A stretch of DNA of 64,000 bases from Parabacteroides hominis. GTDB taxonomy: Bacteria; Bacteroidota; Bacteroidia; Bacteroidales; Tannerellaceae. The stretch covers positions 135,830 through 199,829 of the forward strand of contig NZ_JACOOJ010000004.1 in the NCBI RefSeq assembly GCF_014287585.1, in the 5' to 3' direction. A program made the position numbers and the translations under genes. A model generated the notes under the pieces. That model was not told the origin of the DNA. It made no database searches and saw only the letters and a list, made by a program, of their open reading frames with translations. The number at the start of each line of letters is the position of its first letter. Positions within the stretch are counted from its first letter, which is position 1. Below are positions 62,514-64,000 of this stretch, piece by piece.

Positions 62514-63788
62514 ATGGCAACTTTTAAAGCGGTCGTTATGGCCGGTAATTCGCACATAAAATCAGACGGAACAAAAAATATCAAGATCCGTATATATCAT
62601 AACAAGGCATCACAGTATATCTCTACTCCTTATTATATTCAGGAGGACTATTTGGGTAAAGATGGTGTGATCACTTCCGGCTACCGGGATGCGGATCTAC
62701 TCAACTACGAGCTCGGTAACTTGATTCAAAAATATCGTAGTGTCTGTATTAAGCTTGGCATCGAGCGAGTATCACGCATGAGCTGTATAGAGGTTAAGGA
62801 GCAGATAACAGCGGCTATGGAACCGGAGTATGAGTTCATAGACTTTATAGCCTTCTGTAATGGTATTATAGAAAAAACGGATAAAGAAGCTACTCGGGAA
62901 TGGTATCAAACAGCCTTGAACTCTTTATGCTGGTTTTATAACCGGAAAAAGATTGATGTTCGGGATGTCACGGCTCAACGGTTGAACGAATTTAAGCAGC
63001 AGCTATCTATCTCTGGCCAGGGAGGGAAGCCACTTTCTCCAGGTGGTATCAGTAACTATCTCCGCGCGATCCGATCACTACTGAATAAAGCTAAGGCATA
63101 TTATAATAATGAGGACTATGATATCATACGGATACCGAACGACCCATTTTCAAAGGTGAAAGTACCCAAGTATCGCCGGGAGCGCAAAACGATCTCCGCT
63201 GAAGATATTATCCGGATTAGGGACGGACACTTCTCAACTGGACGGGCTAACATGGCACGTGATGTCTTTATGATCATGTTCTATATGATGGGGATCAATG
63301 TAAAAGACCTGTACCAGATGCGAGGAACGAAAAGAGGCCGGTTGGAATATGAACGGAGTAAAACAGAAACAGAAGATAATGTATACCGGTTCCCGCTATC
63401 AATAAGGATAGAGCCGGAACTGGAGCCTTTAATAAAACAATATAGCGATATTGGGTTCCTGTCATATTTTCGCCGGAAATACTGTAATCATAAGAGTTTT
63501 ATGAAAGCAGTCAATAAGGGATTAAAGAAGATAGCCGATGAATTGAACTTGCACTGCGAATTGACAACAAACTGGATTAGGCACAGCTGGGCGAGTGTTG
63601 CGAGGAATAAAGCCGGTGTTCCAAAAGCTGATGTGGACTTCTGTCTTGGCCATGTGAACAATGATTATAAGATGGCTGATATTTATATAGAGATCGATTA
63701 CTCTATATTTGACAAGTCAAACCGGACGGTTTTGGACTACCTTAAAAAAATATCTCAAAAAAAACAGGCTAAATGTTTGCAGGTATAA
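62514..63788 (+). CDS. Tyrosine recombinase/integrase
   Basis: 424 residues. An arm-type N-terminus (KIRIYHNKASQYISTPYYIQ), a SAM-like core-binding domain (EFIDFIAFCNGIIEKT to about 210), and a catalytic domain: YERSKTE (R-x-K-T), TTNWIRHSWASVAR (R-H), CLGHVN, and the nucleophile Tyr in MADIYIEID. The first catalytic Arg box reads GINVKDLYQM, as in Bacteroidales conjugative and phage integrases. It points away from tRNA-Pro into an element that leaves the window. The gene has a terminator at its end. Confidence 0.93.
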   Translation: MATFKAVVMAGNSHIKSDGTKNIKIRIYHNKASQYISTPYYIQEDYLGKDGVITSGYRDADLLNYELGNLIQKYRSVCIKLGIERVSRMSCIEVKEQITAAMEPEYEFIDFIAFCNGIIEKTDKEATREWYQTALNSLCWFYNRKKIDVRDVTAQRLNEFKQQLSISGQGGKPLSPGGISNYLRAIRSLLNKAKAYYNNEDYDIIRIPNDPFSKVKVPKYRRERKTISAEDIIRIRDGHFSTGRANMARDVFMIMFYMMGINVKDLYQMRGTKRGRLEYERSKTETEDNVYRFPLSIRIEPELEPLIKQYSDIGFLSYFRRKYCNHKSFMKAVNKGLKKIADELNLHCELTTNWIRHSWASVARNKAGVPKADVDFCLGHVNNDYKMADIYIEIDYSIFDKSNRTVLDYLKKISQKKQAKCLQV

Positions 63789-63820
63789 AAAAGCTCCCTA
63801 TATTTGCAGCAGAGAATTCG

Positions 63821-63858
63821 AGTTGGATTTTAGACGAAAGTTTGAGATCCAACTTTTT
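63821..63858 (+). terminator. Terminator after the integrase
   Basis: AGTTGGAT and ATCCAACT flank a further hairpin with a GAAA tetraloop; T run follows. 33 bp after the stop. Confidence 0.75.
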
Positions 63859-63942
63859 GTGTTTATACACATTGTCTTAAGCTTTCCTGTAAACATCCGA
63901 TAAATAACCATTTACCTGGTGCCTTCCATAAAATCAGGCACA

Positions 63943-64000
63943 ATGACAATATCTGTTTCAAAAAACATGTTGCTTGCGAAATTGCAGCAACTTTCTCGAA
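63943..64000 (+). CDS. Start of a further element gene (partial at the right edge)
   Basis: From ATG 63943 the frame stays open to the end of the window and reads MTISVSKNMLLAKLQQLSR. It has a faint likeness to the start of DNA polymerase III beta-clamp-like proteins that some Bacteroidales phages and elements encode (M-x-I-x-V-S-K-x-x-L-x-x-x-L-Q). Nineteen residues are too few to be sure. Confidence 0.4.
   Translation, partial: MTISVSKNMLLAKLQQLSR

Overview
The window looks like a chromosomal segment of a gut Bacteroidales, most likely Parabacteroides or a close relative. This is inferred from family content, not from a search: a six-gene Na+-NQR operon, DUF5686 and DUF5103 proteins, a 6-bladed propeller lipoprotein, a GH36 alpha-galactosidase, an Mpi-type invertase, and promoters of the Bacteroidota form TTG-N19/20-TAnnTTTG upstream of many genes.

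Layout. 1-8.65 kb is an AT-rich defence or accessory island: the C-terminal 1,141 codons of a giant protein, an McrB-McrC modification-dependent restriction pair, decayed mobile-element DNA and one small orphan gene. It ends exactly at three tandem tRNA-Arg(ACG) genes. 9-17.4 kb holds a patatin-like outer-membrane protein, HtpG, a sodium:solute symporter with an overlapping 46-residue partner gene, an ACT protein and a PaaK-type CoA ligase. 17.4-22 kb is patchy: an intergenic repeat, a palindrome array, a propeller gene and a TonB-like gene broken by an apparent deletion, then an ECF sigma operon. 22-31 kb holds NhaC, a DUF5686 outer-membrane protein, a CHC2 protein with a decayed TOPRIM domain, a CDF metal exporter, guanine deaminase and a DUF5103 protein.

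31.2-37.3 kb is nqrABCDEF, with an unusual rubredoxin-like domain fused to NqrC. 37.5-46.3 kb holds AMP nucleosidase, holA, an XRE regulator, pyrK-pyrD, the GH36 enzyme and MgtC. 46.3-53.5 kb holds a C_GCAxxG_C_C protein, a Dabb protein, SerB, a Na+-pumping decarboxylase beta subunit with a small membrane partner, Xaa-Pro aminopeptidase and type II pantothenate kinase. 53.6-57.3 kb is a compact six-gene operon of DRTGG, HATPase, [FeFe]-hydrogenase-like and PHP proteins, without hydrogenase structural genes beside it. 57.3-61.3 kb holds MltF, RlmD, an HxlR regulator and a DJ-1 protein. 61.4-64 kb holds an Mpi-like serine recombinase, tRNA-Pro(UGG) and a tyrosine recombinase, probably the left end of an integrated element that runs off the right edge.

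A sodium theme links several genes (Na+-NQR, NhaC, sodium symporter, Na+-translocating decarboxylase beta subunit). The most unusual non-coding signal is a set of three intergenic arrays of tandem palindromes (18.04, 29.72 and 52.24 kb). Their cores differ in sequence but their unit lengths are almost the same (21-22, exactly 22, and 23-24 bp). Two of the three lie within 400 bp of a copy of a separate 93-bp intergenic repeat.
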